Assembly (NCBI RefSeq): GCF_021462225.1
Contig: NC_061817.1
Coordinates: forward strand, 3,408,751 to 3,472,750
Length of the DNA: 64,000 nucleotides
Direction of reading: 5' to 3'
From: Girardinichthys multiradiatus
Taxonomy: Eukaryota; Chordata; Actinopteri; Cyprinodontiformes; Goodeidae
Shown here: positions 39,134 through 59,168 of the stretch, piece after piece
Layout of the letters: the number at the start of each line of letters is the position of its first letter
Numbering within the stretch: the first letter of the stretch is position 1
The notes under the pieces: generated by a model
The model's input: only the letters and a program-made list of their open reading frames with translations
The model's database searches: none
Told to the model about the DNA's origin: nothing
Program-made: the position numbers and the translations under genes

Positions 39134-39177
39134 TCTTTCTCTTTCTTCTTTCTTTCTTCTTTCTTTCTTCTTTCTTT

Positions 39178-39236
<59 letters not shown>
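39134..39236. repeat. (CTTT)n microsatellite
   Basis: TTTC/CTTT units, irregular at the start and regular from about 39178. Confidence 0.95.
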
Positions 39237-39901
39237 AATTAAATTCCTCTCACTATTATTATTATCATTGATTTTAAGTAATCCACACGTTATACAGTAT
39301 ATGTGAGGCAAGCTGAGTATTTTATACATAGGTCCAGTCTTCCTGGTTGACTTTCCATGTAATTACTAGCTTGTGTTATGCTACTCCATGCATTGATTTA
39401 GTGATCAGCTCCCGGCTGCAGGCAATATTACTGCTCGCCGTTTCCTCCAAACGTTCTTCATATATCAACAGAGCAGGCAGCAGATATGTGGATTATTAAA
39501 GCAAGAAGGAATTAAATCTGCTGCATTCTATTCTATTTTATTCTATTCTATTATGTGCTCATGTTTCTGTCACCTTGACCTTCCGCTCATTCTAGGGTCA
39601 TCTCAGGTATCGATCAAGGTGTTTTGAGCCTAATCACGGCACTCCTTTTCTCTCCGTCATGTTAGTCCGCAGAAACCTTTCAGTCTAATGGCTGCCCCAT
39701 TGTTTCCTCTTCTATTTGTAGAGGTCAACATACTCAGCAGAGATCCAGTCAAACCAGTCAAAGTTTGCGAGAAATAGAAAGAGGAACCTTAGGTCAACAA
39801 AATTTTAACGAACACGCAGACTAGGACCCACACACACACACATTAGGATTCATCTGTAGCAATGGGCTACAAGTGCTTCATCTTGCAAAGTCCGCTTACC
39901 A

Positions 39902-39961
<60 letters not shown>

Positions 39962-40749
39962 TTTACCGGTCAATGCTCATGGGAGAGGAGCAATACTCAA
40001 AGCAAAAGGTGACTATTTTGAAGAATTTGTTGAGTATTTACACTTTTTGCTTACTACATAATTCCATGTGTGATTATTCACAGTTTTGTTGCCTTTGGTG
40101 AGAATCTCCAATGTGAATTCTCGTGAAAATAAAGAGACCCATAAAGTGAGAACGTGTATCTTTTGACCGGTAGTGCATGTATAACCAAATATTAAATAAG
40201 GCACCGGAAAATAATTAGAGGCGTTAAACCCGTCAAACACGGATCTTCTTACTTTTTAACAAGTAAACTGAATAAAATAAAAATAATCTGCATTCATGTT
40301 AAATAGTTTCATTTAAGGAACACAAGTTATTTTCCAGGAAAATAGAGAATTGATTTAATCTGTTTGTCTTCAAGGAATAAAAAACATATATTTCTATCCA
40401 CGAAGGTTTTTCATGGAATTGTTAAAAGCCTCAATGAGAAACTGAAAGTGAGCATATTAAAGGGTTGAACGGCCCATTATCGACAGCCAGAGGTCTTGTG
40501 AGGGTTTTGAAATATTACGAATGTGAAAAAACTGCAGGAAAAATGAGGAAGAGAAGAAATGTTCTGTTTCTTTGTGCAGTTTGAAAAATAATTCCAGCTC
40601 AGCTCGCTGCTTATTGTTATGTAAAATGACGGACGGGGGGGGGGGGGATGAAGCGCTGCAACGGCCTGCCACTGCTAGTGTTGCAAGTTATAATTGGAGA
40701 GTGAGGAACTAAATCCAGAGAAAGTAAATTCTCAACCTAGCACGCATTA
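39237..40749. other. intergenic DNA with a DR0 motif and short CA/TA repeats
   Basis: Includes TCACCTTGACCT at 39570-39581 (two nuclear-receptor half sites with no spacer), a CA then TA microsatellite at about 39903-39955 and a G run near 40636-40648. No gene is recognised. Confidence 0.4.
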
Positions 40750-43070
<2,321 letters not shown>

Positions 43071-43071
43071 G

Positions 43072-43145
43072 TCCAGTTGGTGGCGATAGTGCACCATTAT
43101 AATTGGTTTACCAACCGCTAAAAGAGATCATAAGAAGAAGACTAA
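43072..43145. mobile_element. fragment of a common vertebrate dispersed repeat
   Basis: The words TTGGTGGCGATAGTGCACC, then GGTTTACCAACCGC and a GAAGAAGA tail, match a short repeat that I recall from many fish and amphibian genomes. No coding capacity; family not named. Confidence 0.45.
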
Positions 43146-43221
43146 CATCTGTAGACGTGATATGCATGTTTGCTCATAAGTAAATAAAATTGAGTTATCA
43201 AACAAATTCCTTTGTCATTAG

Positions 43222-43222
<1 letters not shown>

Positions 43223-43271
<49 letters not shown>

Positions 43272-43392
43272 ACTATATCGGTATATATCTTGTTACTGTT
43301 AAGATTTTGTATTTTGTGCATAGATGAAGACATTTCGCCGATTGTATGAGTAAACGAAACGGTGTCGGTTTAGGGCACTGAAAGTAAAGGGG

Positions 43393-43465
<73 letters not shown>

Positions 43466-43512
43466 GTATATATATCTATATATATGTATATATATGTATC
43501 TATATATATATA

Positions 43513-43552
<40 letters not shown>
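43223..43552. repeat. (TA)n microsatellites
   Basis: A pure TA array at 43223-43268 and a longer TA array with TATC/TATG interruptions at about 43396-43551. Frames over it are artefacts. Confidence 0.95.
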
Positions 43553-43554
<2 letters not shown>

Positions 43555-43735
43555 TCAGTTTTATTTATATAGCGCCATTTCACAACACACGTTGTCTCAA
43601 GGCACTTCACAACAGTCAGGTACATACATTCAAATTAAACCTAACCATTGAACAGTGTAGTCAGAGTTAGTTATTTATTCAATCCAGCAGATTGCATCCA
43701 GTCAATGACTTGCAGCATTCACTCCTCCCGGAGTA
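43553..43735. mobile_element. teleost interspersed repeat fragment
   Basis: Begins with TTTTATTTATATAGCGCC and contains GTTGTCTCAAGGCACTTCAC, then CAGCAGATTGCATCCAGTCA. I recall this pattern as a highly repeated, non-coding teleost element. It abuts TA arrays on both sides (43397-43552 and 43736-43752). The family name is not certain. Confidence 0.55.
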
Positions 43736-43752
43736 TATATATATATATATAG

Positions 43753-46700
43753 GTGTGTGTGTGTATGTATATGTATGTCTTCTCTGCATTAACCCTCCAC
43801 GCCAGTCTGAGTCTTAAAACAGTCTATAAAACAAATGTTGGACGAACAGAGCATGTATCCTCGAAACTGCATCCTTCGTACATGTCAATGAACACCTTCC
43901 CACCTCCAGCTTCTCTCTCTCTGTGTCTCTCTTGTCTTTAACTGCATCGACAGGAGAAATTCAGCTTTTGTCACTGATAGCGAGGAATGAAAGGTCAGGC
44001 CTTCACCTCTTCCTCTCCTCCCGCTATTATTTCTCTCATTTAGCCCCTGTCTACCTCTGCTCCCCTGCCTCCCACTCTTCTTGTTTTTGCCTTTCACATA
44101 GTGCTAGTGGTGGAGAGCGGAGTGAATTGGAGAGGCGAGGGTGGAACTACAGCATGATGGTGAACTTTTAACCCTTCAACTCTCTGAACTTTCTGCTGGT
44201 AGCCTCAGCAGCGAGTCATGTAGCCCTCCTGATAACCCTCCTCCCGTTTCTCTTCACCATGGACAGGAAGGCGGGGGTTAGAGGAAACAAGGATAATAAA
44301 GGACATAGATGCATGTGATGCCCGAAATGTCCAGTTTTAAAGCAGCTCGGCGGACACAGGTTAGATATGTAACCGACATATAGCTAACTTCTCCTAAGTT
44401 TGATGGTAGTGGAGCCGTCTATAGTTCCGTGACTTCGCAATTAATGAATAGAAAGTACAAAAAATATTTGATTGTGCAGGAAGAACGGGCGGAGTTGGAA
44501 ATAAATGCCAGTTAGCGGTTCAGAGGAGAGGGCACTCCTTCCCAAGGTGGCGCAGAGCAGGATCGAGCTGCTTCCAGCCGTCCTCCTGGTCTGAAGCGAG
44601 CTCTGGTGGCGGTGCTGGAGAGCTGCATTATGTGCGAAAACATTGGCCCACTAGTCTGGACTTCACAAAAGCTCAATGTTTGAGTAAACACCATACATGT
44701 ATGATTTCTAGCATAAAGCAGCCTCCCTGTTTCTCTGTTTCTGATAAAAAATATTTTAATCCACACCCTAAAGCCGCTATGCCAGTGAAGCATTGTTCTA
44801 AATACTGTGCAGGACATTTGTTCTGTCTAAAGCTTATGGAAAAACATTTACAGATGGTTTATGAAATTGTCGCCTATAGAACAGAAATATTTGTCTTAGT
44901 CGCCGGCCTGATAGAGCCGTTACTGAGAGTGTTGACCCACACAGCCTGAAGTCCTGCCTGGAAGTTTGTTGTTTGTCTCACACCCTCCTCACACCTGATT
45001 CGGAAACAGGGGACAAGAAGCCAACTTGTAATACCTTTCCCCTACGTTAGTGAGGTAAACAAATCACTGTTGATGTAGGCGGGCTGGTGGAAGCTTACTT
45101 TCAACTTTGCGCCTGCGCTAAAGTCTTCGCTGCAATGCTCGGCTCGAGCCTGTCTGCTGACCTCGCGGTGACTCCTTCTTCATTATTCATGAGACTTGAC
45201 CGAACTGTTCACCCCTATCAGTGTCCACGGGCCATCGTTCCTGACGTATGGGTTCTGAGCACGCGAATTGTAACGCTACCGAATCAGCAGAACCTTGTTA
45301 GATGTCAGATGAAATGTAGGGCTGAAGCAGTAACAGGAGATTCTGGTCTGTCAGAGAAACAGCGTTACTGTAGGAGAGTCTGAGGCAGCAGTGAAAAGGG
45401 AAAGCCTGACCAAATTTTAATAGTATTTTTGTCTGTGCTGCAGCTGGCTTCTGTGCACAAACCGCCCAAATCGAACTCCAATAAGAGAGCACCTTCACAG
45501 AGAATCTTCACAGGCCCAGATCATTTACCATTCACCTTTCAGGTCCTAAACAAATTAAACGCAACAAGCTGCATCCCACAGGAAGCCTACAGCTCTCACT
45601 CACACAAAGGCAAACACACGCCTTCTGCAAAGCACGACAATAGTAGGTCAGTTTCATTAGTTTATCACCCCACTCATCACCAACTCAGGCTGCGAGGAGA
45701 AACTCAGCCCGTCTGACAGCTTCAAACAAGCAGCAAGCCCATACAAATAATGCACATAAAGAACATCAAGTAAAAGCTGCTCTATAGGCTGGACCTGCCC
45801 TATGTACATAAACGAGAAACCGATCTCTCTCATACACACACACGCGCGCGCACGCACGCAAACAAACACACACACAACGAGTAAAAACAAAGGAGCTCAC
45901 AGAACTGCCTGCCCATTCCGAAGCTTCCCTCATTTCTCCCTGAATGGAGAAAAATGTATGTCTCTTCCCGTCCGAAAGCCCTGAGGAGCTATATGTGTGA
46001 GGAGAGCTGTGTAGGAGGAGAGGGGCTGGGGTCACGGACCGCGTTCCTGTATCACCATTAAAGGGAGGAAGTTGATGAAAAATGGAATAGGGAGTTTTTT
46101 TTTGCCTTCCTGTTTATTGAACTAAAACTTCCTCAAGGACCCCGACCAATCCCAAAACGCGCTGCGAGCTGTGAGGCATCAATTCCCAGTGGGCTCGAGT
46201 CATGCAAGCCGGCCATAACATGCACACAGAAACAATAAATCTTCTTTTAGTCTTCATACATACATATCGCGATTGTGAAACATTCAATCCCCTTCATTTA
46301 CAATTATAATATTATTTATGATTTTTATTTATTTATTTAGTTTCTTTTTAGATCACGCTGGTTAATCAAAGTTGTTGATAATTGTTATTAAATTAATTCA
46401 GTTGTAACAACTGTGTGTTCTTTTAGAATCAGCAGCTCAGTTGTAGAACACAATACTTACTTTATATTCGAATGCCACAGGAAGAAGTCTATTTGCACAA
46501 ATAGGTTTATTTGTCAGAAAAATAAATGGGTATTTACCGACCCCTACGCTTTCAAAGTTTTCTCAGTAACAACCCTTTTAAATACAAACATTTCACCTGT
46601 TGGGGTGTCGCACCACTAATAGACGCTGAGGCAAACAGCACTGGAGTGAAACAGTCGGTCGGAAGCCATAAGAATAAACAAACAAAAGAGCTACAATAAC

Positions 46701-46949
46701 AACAACCAGCATGTTCCAGCAAATTCAGTGACACTCATTTTATTCACAACCTGCATCTATTTTTATTCGTTATATGATGGACAAGTCGATAATATTACAC
46801 GTTTAAATATTATTCATTCGTTTATTTTCTGCTTCATCACCGAGTTCAAACAGACTGAAATAATTCATCAAATTAGTTTTTTTGATTTTTAGCAGTGATT
46901 CAAGTTTATTTGGTAAATTTAAAATGAAAATATGGTTGATTTAATTTGT

Positions 46950-46984
<35 letters not shown>

Positions 46985-49900
46985 TCCTATGATGATGTGG
47001 CAGATGTTGAGAATTTAATTCTGTATTACGTGAAATTCTGGAGATTTAGCATTAAGACAGGTTCTGTTTTGTTCTAAAACATGTTTTAAGTGTTTTAAAA
47101 TTTTGCCAATGCTTCACGAGTCTTTATCTGCATTTTATATCATGGTAACATACTCTGATGGTGAATACATAGAATTAACTCAGTAGGTCCATCATTATCA
47201 CAGTTACCCTCGCTGTTTCTTTAAATTTTACATTAAAATTAGGACCAACCCTGACTCAATACTTAAGCTGTTTTTGCAAGAAAGACAACTCAATTTCCGG
47301 TTTGTGAGAGTGGGTGTGTTTAGGTGTGTTTTAGTGTGTTTGACAGAGTGTTTGAGAGTGCACATGCGCCCAGAATTAAAACAAAACTGAACCAGGCAGG
47401 TTTTATTGAGCAGCCTTGGAAATGTGTGCGTTCATTTCTCGTTTTTGTAATCTCATACCCAGACTGTCAGGAAAACATAAGGGTGGAGACAGACAAAGAT
47501 TGGATACCAAAGGACGCACGTCACTAAACGTCTTCTTGTCTATCAGTATCTTCGTGAATGCAAAAGAATGGGGATGTTTTTATAACTCTTAATACTTGAG
47601 TAAAACAATTTAAGACACAAGATGGTTCCAAGAAGACGTTGGGGATATGAGTTTTTGTTTGTTTTTCGCCACCAACAGTTCTAAAATCATCTAACACCAT
47701 ACTGTTCTGTTTCACTTTATTGACCTTTAAGTGTATTCGTTAGCCAAGATATCCAAATATACCGTTACAATTGAAGGATGGAAAAATACAAAGCCAGGAG
47801 GTTGAAGTCCTGGTGAATCTCAAACCCTTGCGTCACTGCATCACACCCAAACAAGTACAGCACCTCAACCAGGTGGTTGCATTTACAGCATGCATGCGTG
47901 TGTGCTATGTCATGGCTACACGTTAAAGCTACACACGTGTGTTTGTGGCTACACATAACAGCGCTCAAGCAAGATGAGTGACCTCAAGACTGCCGCCCGG
48001 ACCTGTGGCCCAGCCACATCAGCAGGTCTCATATGGCCCTGAAATCCACCGGAGCTGGTGGGCGCTCCATATAGGAGTACTGCTCACAGTGAATGAGTGA
48101 CACGTTAATTACGCAGCCCCTTCGCTCCCACTTTACCAAACCCACCCTCTCTCTACTTAGCTCCCACTTACCGAGAGCCCTTATTCCACTTACTGTGCGT
48201 CCTGACTTCTTCGCCATGCTTTTCCCAGAGTCCACAGCGGAACAGAGCGGAGATCGCCGGGCTCCAAGTGTGAACTTGAGCAAGAACAGCTGCCGCTAGT
48301 AGTGGCCTGTTCTCTCTCTATCTCAATTTCGCTCGCTATCTCTCTCTGTGTGTCGCACACACACACATGGAAAGCTTCTCTTGCTCTGTCTCTATTTTAC
48401 TGACCCCTTTAGGATCCACACGAAGCCGTTAAACCGTCACTTGCTTTCTAGAATGTGAAATACATAGTACATTGTCAACTCCCCTAAACCATAAAACTAA
48501 CTTTATGGACCCCACGTGACCAGAGAAGAACCAGTGAGAGGAATCAGAACAGATTTTTACGATGCAACTTGAAGATAAAAACCCTCATCTGTTTGACACG
48601 AAAATGTCAAAGCTGCCATCATTTTATAGTGTGACCCAAGGCAGAAAAGGGTTAGTTTAAAATCTATACATGTCTTTATACACCAACTCACACAGACACG
48701 CAGAAGGGCCAAGAGACTGTGTACAGAAGAGGCTAGAAGAAGGACCCATGTGACTTCCGAGTAGCTCAGAAAGAAAAGCAGGGGAACTGTAGCAGCAGTC
48801 GGTGAGTTTAAAAGTTCATTCGGTTGTTTACAAGTGGAAACGAGGAGAAGGTAACTTAATTTCTCTGCGACCAGCATCCGTTCGAGGCGGAAAATACAGA
48901 AAAGTGATGCATTTGTCCACTGCTGATCACTGGTATCGTGTCCGTTTATGTCAACAGAGAAGAAAACTGTCCTGTTTGGTTCAGTTGGTTGTGTGTTTCG
49001 TTGTGTACTTTCTGTAACTGGGAAGTTTTGTGCTAAATTCCGCCTTTTAGGATACTGCCTTAGAATTTCTAGGCTCAGGGTTAAAGATGCAAAACGGAGA
49101 ATGTTCGGAGAGTGATGAGTCATGTTCCAATACTAAATATCTGGTCAAATGGAAAAGATAAAATACATGCTTATTAAGCTATTTCTTCTGAAAATGAGCA
49201 GCAGCCACCGTATATGTTATGTGCAGTATTTTGGCAGAACGCATCTGAGACATAAATTTAGAAACTGTAGCTATAGGACAATGTTCTGGCGTAAAATGAC
49301 CTAAACGTGAAAAGGTATTGGAGAGATCACAATATCACGGAGCCCTAAAAATTCCAAATTAAAAACGTGTGAGCGGTTCCCCCATACTGTCCGCTCTGGG
49401 TCACTGCGAGAAACTTTATTATGATTTGTTTAATGTTACAAACAGTTACAAAAAGCTCACTGACAGAAAGTTTACAGGGACACAGTACCGCACATATATC
49501 ACACACCCACGTACTCACACAAGGCTGCAACTGCAAACCGCACAATTTCTGCGTATGTCAGATGTGACACATTCAACAAATTATTAAAACCACAACAAAA
49601 GGACACCGTTGCACTTCTTTCAATAATATATACAGCAATAAGAACGGAAATAGACATAAAGACCGGCCGATTAGTTTACAAACAAGAACATTCACGCGTG
49701 CACATTTCCACTGTCTCATTCACACACTCGAGCAAACATTTTCTCTTCTTCGAGAATAAAAATGAGTGCAGATTTCCATGATGCAAATAATAACACTGTG
49801 GCAAGGTGAGTGACGGGAGAGGGATGGAGATTTAAACAAGTATGGATTGAGCTTCAATGGGTGGAAATAACTTAGAGGTTGTAATAGAAAGCTTATTATC

Positions 49901-50412
49901 AAGCAAAACATCCCGCTTGAAAGCAAAATAATATTCACACATAAGACACCAGATAAGCAGTTAGTACGGCTAGAAAGTAAGGTCTAAGTTGATCATTAGG
50001 TTCATACTTTCACTCATCTCCTACTATGAGCAATGTATATATATTTATATATATATATATATATATATGCTTGTGTGCGCATCTCAGAATGAGATTACCA
50101 GTCATTATTTTTCTTTTGCCCTGAATTACCGATATAGCAAACAAATCAAAAGTGCTGCGCTGCTGTACATTACAGCTGCTAATCTGAGAACATACATTGT
50201 TTTGCAAATCAAAAATTGGAATCTCGGTTTGTCTTGGACTACTTTCTCCATCGCTCTCGTCTTACTCCATTTCCGCTGGCCTTCTTCTTTAATTTCTGTT
50301 TTTCTTCAAGTTTTTATTTATTTATTTATTTATTTGTCCTGTTTGCCTCCCACGAACCTCACAGAACTGTCATAGATCTGAACGGCAAGGTTCTTTCAGA
50401 GGGCTTTTCCTC
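43753..50412. other. hoxb4a-hoxb5a intergenic DNA, part 2
   Basis: Holds short microsatellites: a CA/CG alternating tract at about 45834-45876, TA at 46952-46981 and TA at 50037-50068. An imperfect DR5 lies at 45158-45174. Two patches of complex sequence are at about 45060-45300 and 47930-48300, the latter with CACGTG at 48513-48518 in its right flank. Minus-strand AATAAA repeats at about 50311-50335 could serve as the hoxb5a polyadenylation signal. No protein-coding gene is recognised. Confidence 0.4.
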
Positions 50413-52523
<2,111 letters not shown>

Positions 52524-52619
52524 TTAGTTGTTTTACAGAGTTGCAGGCTAACAGCTGAGTAGTCGGGGGGGTGGGGGGGGCTTGATTTGTTAGATTTCTC
52601 TTGGTCGTTAAAACGCGGG

Positions 52620-53015
52620 TACTTTCAACGATTTATGATGTATTAGTGAATTATGGCGGCGCACTGTACTTCGTTTTTAGCTATGCGCCGTCCAAATAGG
52701 GGGGTGAGGTGGCGATTGTGTGTGCGTGTTGGATCTAAATGTGTGTATGCGTGTGTGTGTGTCATGGGGGAGGTGAGGGGTGAGGAGAGGGAGGAGACAG
52801 AGAAAGAAAGAAAAAAAAGGGGGGGGGGGGTCACGTGATTTTACAGACCACTCGTAAATTCTCGCCGATGACTTCGCAGAGGTAATTCATGCTCTGAGGT
52901 TTCTAATGATAAAGGCTTGGGCGGGGGAAAGCTGCTTCTCTTCCTCCCCCTCTTCTCGCATCCTTTTTTCAGCTGGCAGTTGCTAGGGGTGAATTAAGGG
53001 CGCCACCTACTGCAA
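52620..53015 (-). promoter_or_regulatory. hoxb5a upstream promoter region with E-box and CTCF-like motif
   Basis: About 300 bases upstream of the hoxb5a ATG is TCACGTGA (CACGTG at 52832-52837), next to complex sequence (52838-52915) and a G run. At 52999-53013 the word GGCGCCACCTACTGC is close to the reverse CTCF consensus. This is a probable promoter and boundary region. No TATA box is obvious. Confidence 0.45.
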
Positions 53016-54317
53016 ATATAAATTATTGCACTTATTGGGAGGACGGAGAAGAGTGAAAAACTATAGGTGCTTCAAAACGGGTCTCAGAGCCGTTATACAA
53101 CAGCCATCTCCTTCTACAGGTGCCCCTTCCTCCCACACTACAACCGTCGAACGTGTCCCATCACTCAGGCCTGTTAATTGGCCTTTGCGGTGGTGCAAAT
53201 TAGAAGCCGACGAACATAAAAGTACTCAATAATAAAGAACACAGACGGACCAAAAAAAATAAAAAATACGCAGCATTCCACCTTAGTAAACCTCTGTCAA
53301 TAATAATAACACAAATGTTTACGTCAGCAGGTGACAGTGATGCAATCTGAGCAAAGAACAGATACAGTCCTGCATCAGAGGTAAAGCAGGACATTTAGTT
53401 ATCCTTTTCAGGAATAGCTGCAACATATTTCCTTTAATAGGTCAGCTGTATACATCATCTTCCCGATGCATTTATAATTTTATCAGTACATCTTTTTCCA
53501 TCAAAAACCACGGAACAAAAAATTGATTTAGGGTACTAGAGAAGCAGGTGGCAGTGGTTAACCCAACCTTCTTCAAGAGTTGTACAACAAACATACTTAT
53601 TATGTTAAGGTTTCAGGCAACTTTATAAAAAAAACAACAATTTTTGTAGTAATCTTTTTTCCGTTCTGTTTCCAGTGTTATGTCTTTGGCTGCCCCTTTC
53701 CCTCTGCTTCCCTCTGCTTTCCCCTCAGCTGCAGTCGTGGAATGTTAAACCTGATCTGTGGTAGCCACACGGGGTAGAAATCTGCTGATTTATGATTTGT
53801 TGATTCCTGGATTGGGAAGCATTACAGACCAAGGTGCCTGTGTGCGTCTAAGTTGGCCTGAGCGTGCACCATAGTGTGCATGCTTTGTTGCAACTCTGAC
53901 ACACTGGTTAGACCAAGGGATAGATCATGAATTCCATTTGCTTTTTGTTTGATTGTATATCAACAGATTTACTCTGTGTGACGAGGTGTAATTTACAAGC
54001 TACATTCCAGACATCCAACAGCTATGACACACTGAGTTAAAATTTTAATATTGATGTAACATAACTTAACTAAACAACATAATGACAATACCAGTAATTA
54101 GAAAGGATATTAAGTTTTAGATAATGCCTTTATTTTTTGTGGACAACAGAGTGAGAGAAATGAAGCCAGGATTTGAGAAGGTGCAGGGAATGCTCTTGTA
54201 GTCCAGACTGAAGAGGGAATGAACACATTTTCTACATACATTTCACCATTACTGCTATATTATTGTTACTTCAAACTTCTTAAGCTTTTGCTACTTATAA
54301 AGTCTCCTAACGTTCTG

Positions 54318-54358
<41 letters not shown>

Positions 54359-56595
54359 CTGACTGCATTGTTTTATAGTTGATTAAGTGGAATGACTTGA
54401 AATCCGTATGATTCGACTGAGTTGACTTTGTGTTGTGAATTTGTAATATAAATATAAATAAAACTGAATTGAATTAAACTTTTTCCAAACAAAACTAAAA
54501 TCCTCAGCTGAAATATTGACAGATTTTAAGATTCTTGTAATATTTTTAATATTTTTATTTTTAGAGCACTTAAAATTTTAAATCCGAATGAACATTCTGC
54601 CATACATCCATACTCCTACAAACTATTTCTTGATCCAGCAGTGCTAGTACAGCAAACCATGAGAATGGAAAGCACAGTTTAACGGCGTACATGTTGTCTT
54701 TGTTTGAATCAAATTAAAACTGTTTTCAGTCAAACTTCTCCCACCGTCTTATTCCTCTCAAACACCTTTTATCAAGGCTCACTTTTAAAGTCAAAGACTG
54801 ATTGAGACTAAAAATACGTTTCTGGTGAATACAGCTGTGAATTCCTCCTCCTTGAAACAAAATCTAAGTTGCTACATGTAAATATAAAATATAAAGTTTA
54901 ACCTTTGTCTTTCTGACAGTTGAACATGTTTTATTCTGCTGTCACATTCGTTATATGATTTTGTTAATATATTATTTTGACAGCACGCAGGACCATGATT
55001 GATAAAAATAAACGTTTGTATATATTAAAGCTAAACCAAACAAATACAAGAGATTTTTGGCGTTTAAATAATTTTCTTCGTTAGTTGAAAAACTTATTAG
55101 TGTTTCGTCCTCAATAACGTCTTGATGAAACATCTGAATAATGTATTGTCATGAATCTATATTTAGGGTTTTTCATCTATGCATTTATATGGAGACATTA
55201 CAATAACCATTTGTAACCACATGTTGGCTGTCTTACTATTATTTTATGATTTGAACAGTTTTATGTGAGAGCTAATAAGTAGAATAGAATTAGGAATTGG
55301 ATGCGTGCTGATTTTGTTAATGATCATATTTGGGTTCACAGTTATGCTGAAGCTTTCCAGGAGCTGAGCTCAGAAACGATCTCCTTATTTGTGCGCATGT
55401 GTTCACAAAAGCGAATCTCAAATGGAGGTCCGCTCGCCGGTCACTGTGTGGGACAAGAACAGTTCAAAAGGTCGCCAGGACATTGTCCACTTTGTCTGGG
55501 TGAAGTGTGTGTGTATATGTGCAACATGTCTGACTGGCCTGCTCGACGACAGGTCAACTTTCTCTGCCTGGCTCTGCTCATTAATTAGTTCGGGCCGCCG
55601 TCACTTCCCCCGCGGAGTACCGCACCTAACTGGTCCCGCACTGCCCGGCCCCCACTCCCAGACCCGGCACTAGACCCCGGCACCGAGTCACCACTCCCGG
55701 CCTATAAATATGTGCGGCATGTTTCACGCTTAGATGAAAAAGACTTAAAGGTTTATGAGTCCCCGGGCGCGGACGGACATAACACTACACTAAGTAATGA
55801 AATAAACCTGTTTTCAAACTTGCAACATGGATGCACGAAGTCTCTTTTTGTTCATGTAAATCTCCATTCGCAAAAGAACAACATTTCACCATACAGTTGT
55901 CTGGAGTTTATTGTACATTTCTCATAGGTTGTATACGTACTGGACAAAAAACACTAACATAACCTTACACAGTTCACAAAATTTACACTTATCTGAAGGT
56001 ATTTAGGTAGTTTGGAGAATAACATCAACAGGTCAACGCTTCCACACTTGCTGTACAACCAAGTGGAAAAGTAAGAGCTGAAAACCGTTAAGACCTTCCA
56101 AAATACGAAGAGATTTTTCTTGTCTAAATCTGTATATTTTAGCAATAGTATGTACAACATAAGACAATTTTCCTCTTCGTTCCATTCCCATGTTATTTAG
56201 TATGTGTGGAACACAATCCCGCGTTAATCCGAAGATACCACACATTATAGCAAAAAGAATAAAGAAACAAAACAATGAAGCATTTCCTTCAAAAGAAAGT
56301 GCCTTCCAGATATAAAAAAAACCCCAACTAATTAACAAAATATATCTACAGTAAGAATTTAGGTAGTTTTCTTGGAATGCTGTAATTCACTGCTGGCTAC
56401 TTATAGGCCACCTTACCCTATCTTATTACTGTCGTCTTATGATCAGAGCCTTTAACTATATATAAGAATACAGTATTCCCGAAACTCCATTATTATTCAG
56501 AATTTACATAAAAAAACAACCCAGATTTAAAAAGCTTCAGGGAAAACCCCGACACACACCCACACACACCCACACACACACACACCCACACACAC

Positions 56596-56645
<50 letters not shown>

Positions 56646-56847
56646 CATACTTAGCATCTTATACTATATTCTTCATCTTTAGCCCTTTAACTTCTTCCAT
56701 TTAATGACCCACGCGGTTGAGCTGTCAGGCAAAGATGAATGAAGAAGTGGGCTCACAAAATGTCCACACCTAACAAACAGAGCAGGTTTAACCAGCATGA
56801 ATTTTCTGGCACCCTTCTCTTCCTTTTAATGTCTCACGTGCTTTTTT
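53016..56847. other. hoxb5a-hoxb6a intergenic DNA
   Basis: Mostly AT-rich. It has a TA microsatellite at about 54320-54355, a GC-richer patch at 55590-55690, and a CA/CCCA array running into TA at about 56553-56643. The latter may lie in the hoxb6a 3' UTR. No gene is recognised. Confidence 0.45.
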
Positions 56848-58968
<2,121 letters not shown>

Positions 58969-59161
58969 TGGCAAAAGTGGGAAAGGAGAAGAAGGAGGAG
59001 AAGAGGAGAAGAAGAGAAAACGGGATCACAGGAGGGCACGTAACAAACACAACAACAATGATAAAGCGATGATGAAGAAGGAGGAGTAGACCGAGGCTAA
59101 CGGTTCTTCCTCCCGTCCTCCTTCCTCTGCCTTCCCTGCCTGCACTTTATGATTTGTTGTG

Positions 59162-59168
59162 TTTTATA
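59162..59168 (-). promoter_or_regulatory. TATA box candidate for hoxb6a
   Basis: TATAAAA on the minus strand about 195 bases upstream of the hoxb6a ATG. A start site about 30 bases downstream would give a 5' leader of roughly 160 bases. The purine-rich leader region (59000-59130) has no competing ATG in the hoxb6a frame. Confidence 0.45.

Noticed and set aside
43979..44020. AGGTCA and TCACCT as a retinoic-acid element
   Set aside because: The two half sites are inverted rather than direct repeats, so they do not form a DR5.
48557..49123. 188-codon frame on the minus strand
   Set aside because: The longest unassigned frame, but it shows no recognisable domain, and nothing around it suggests an exon; probably chance.
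58969..58974. TTG two codons upstream as the hoxb6a start
   Set aside because: The ATG at 58968 gives the standard MSSYFVNS N-terminus.
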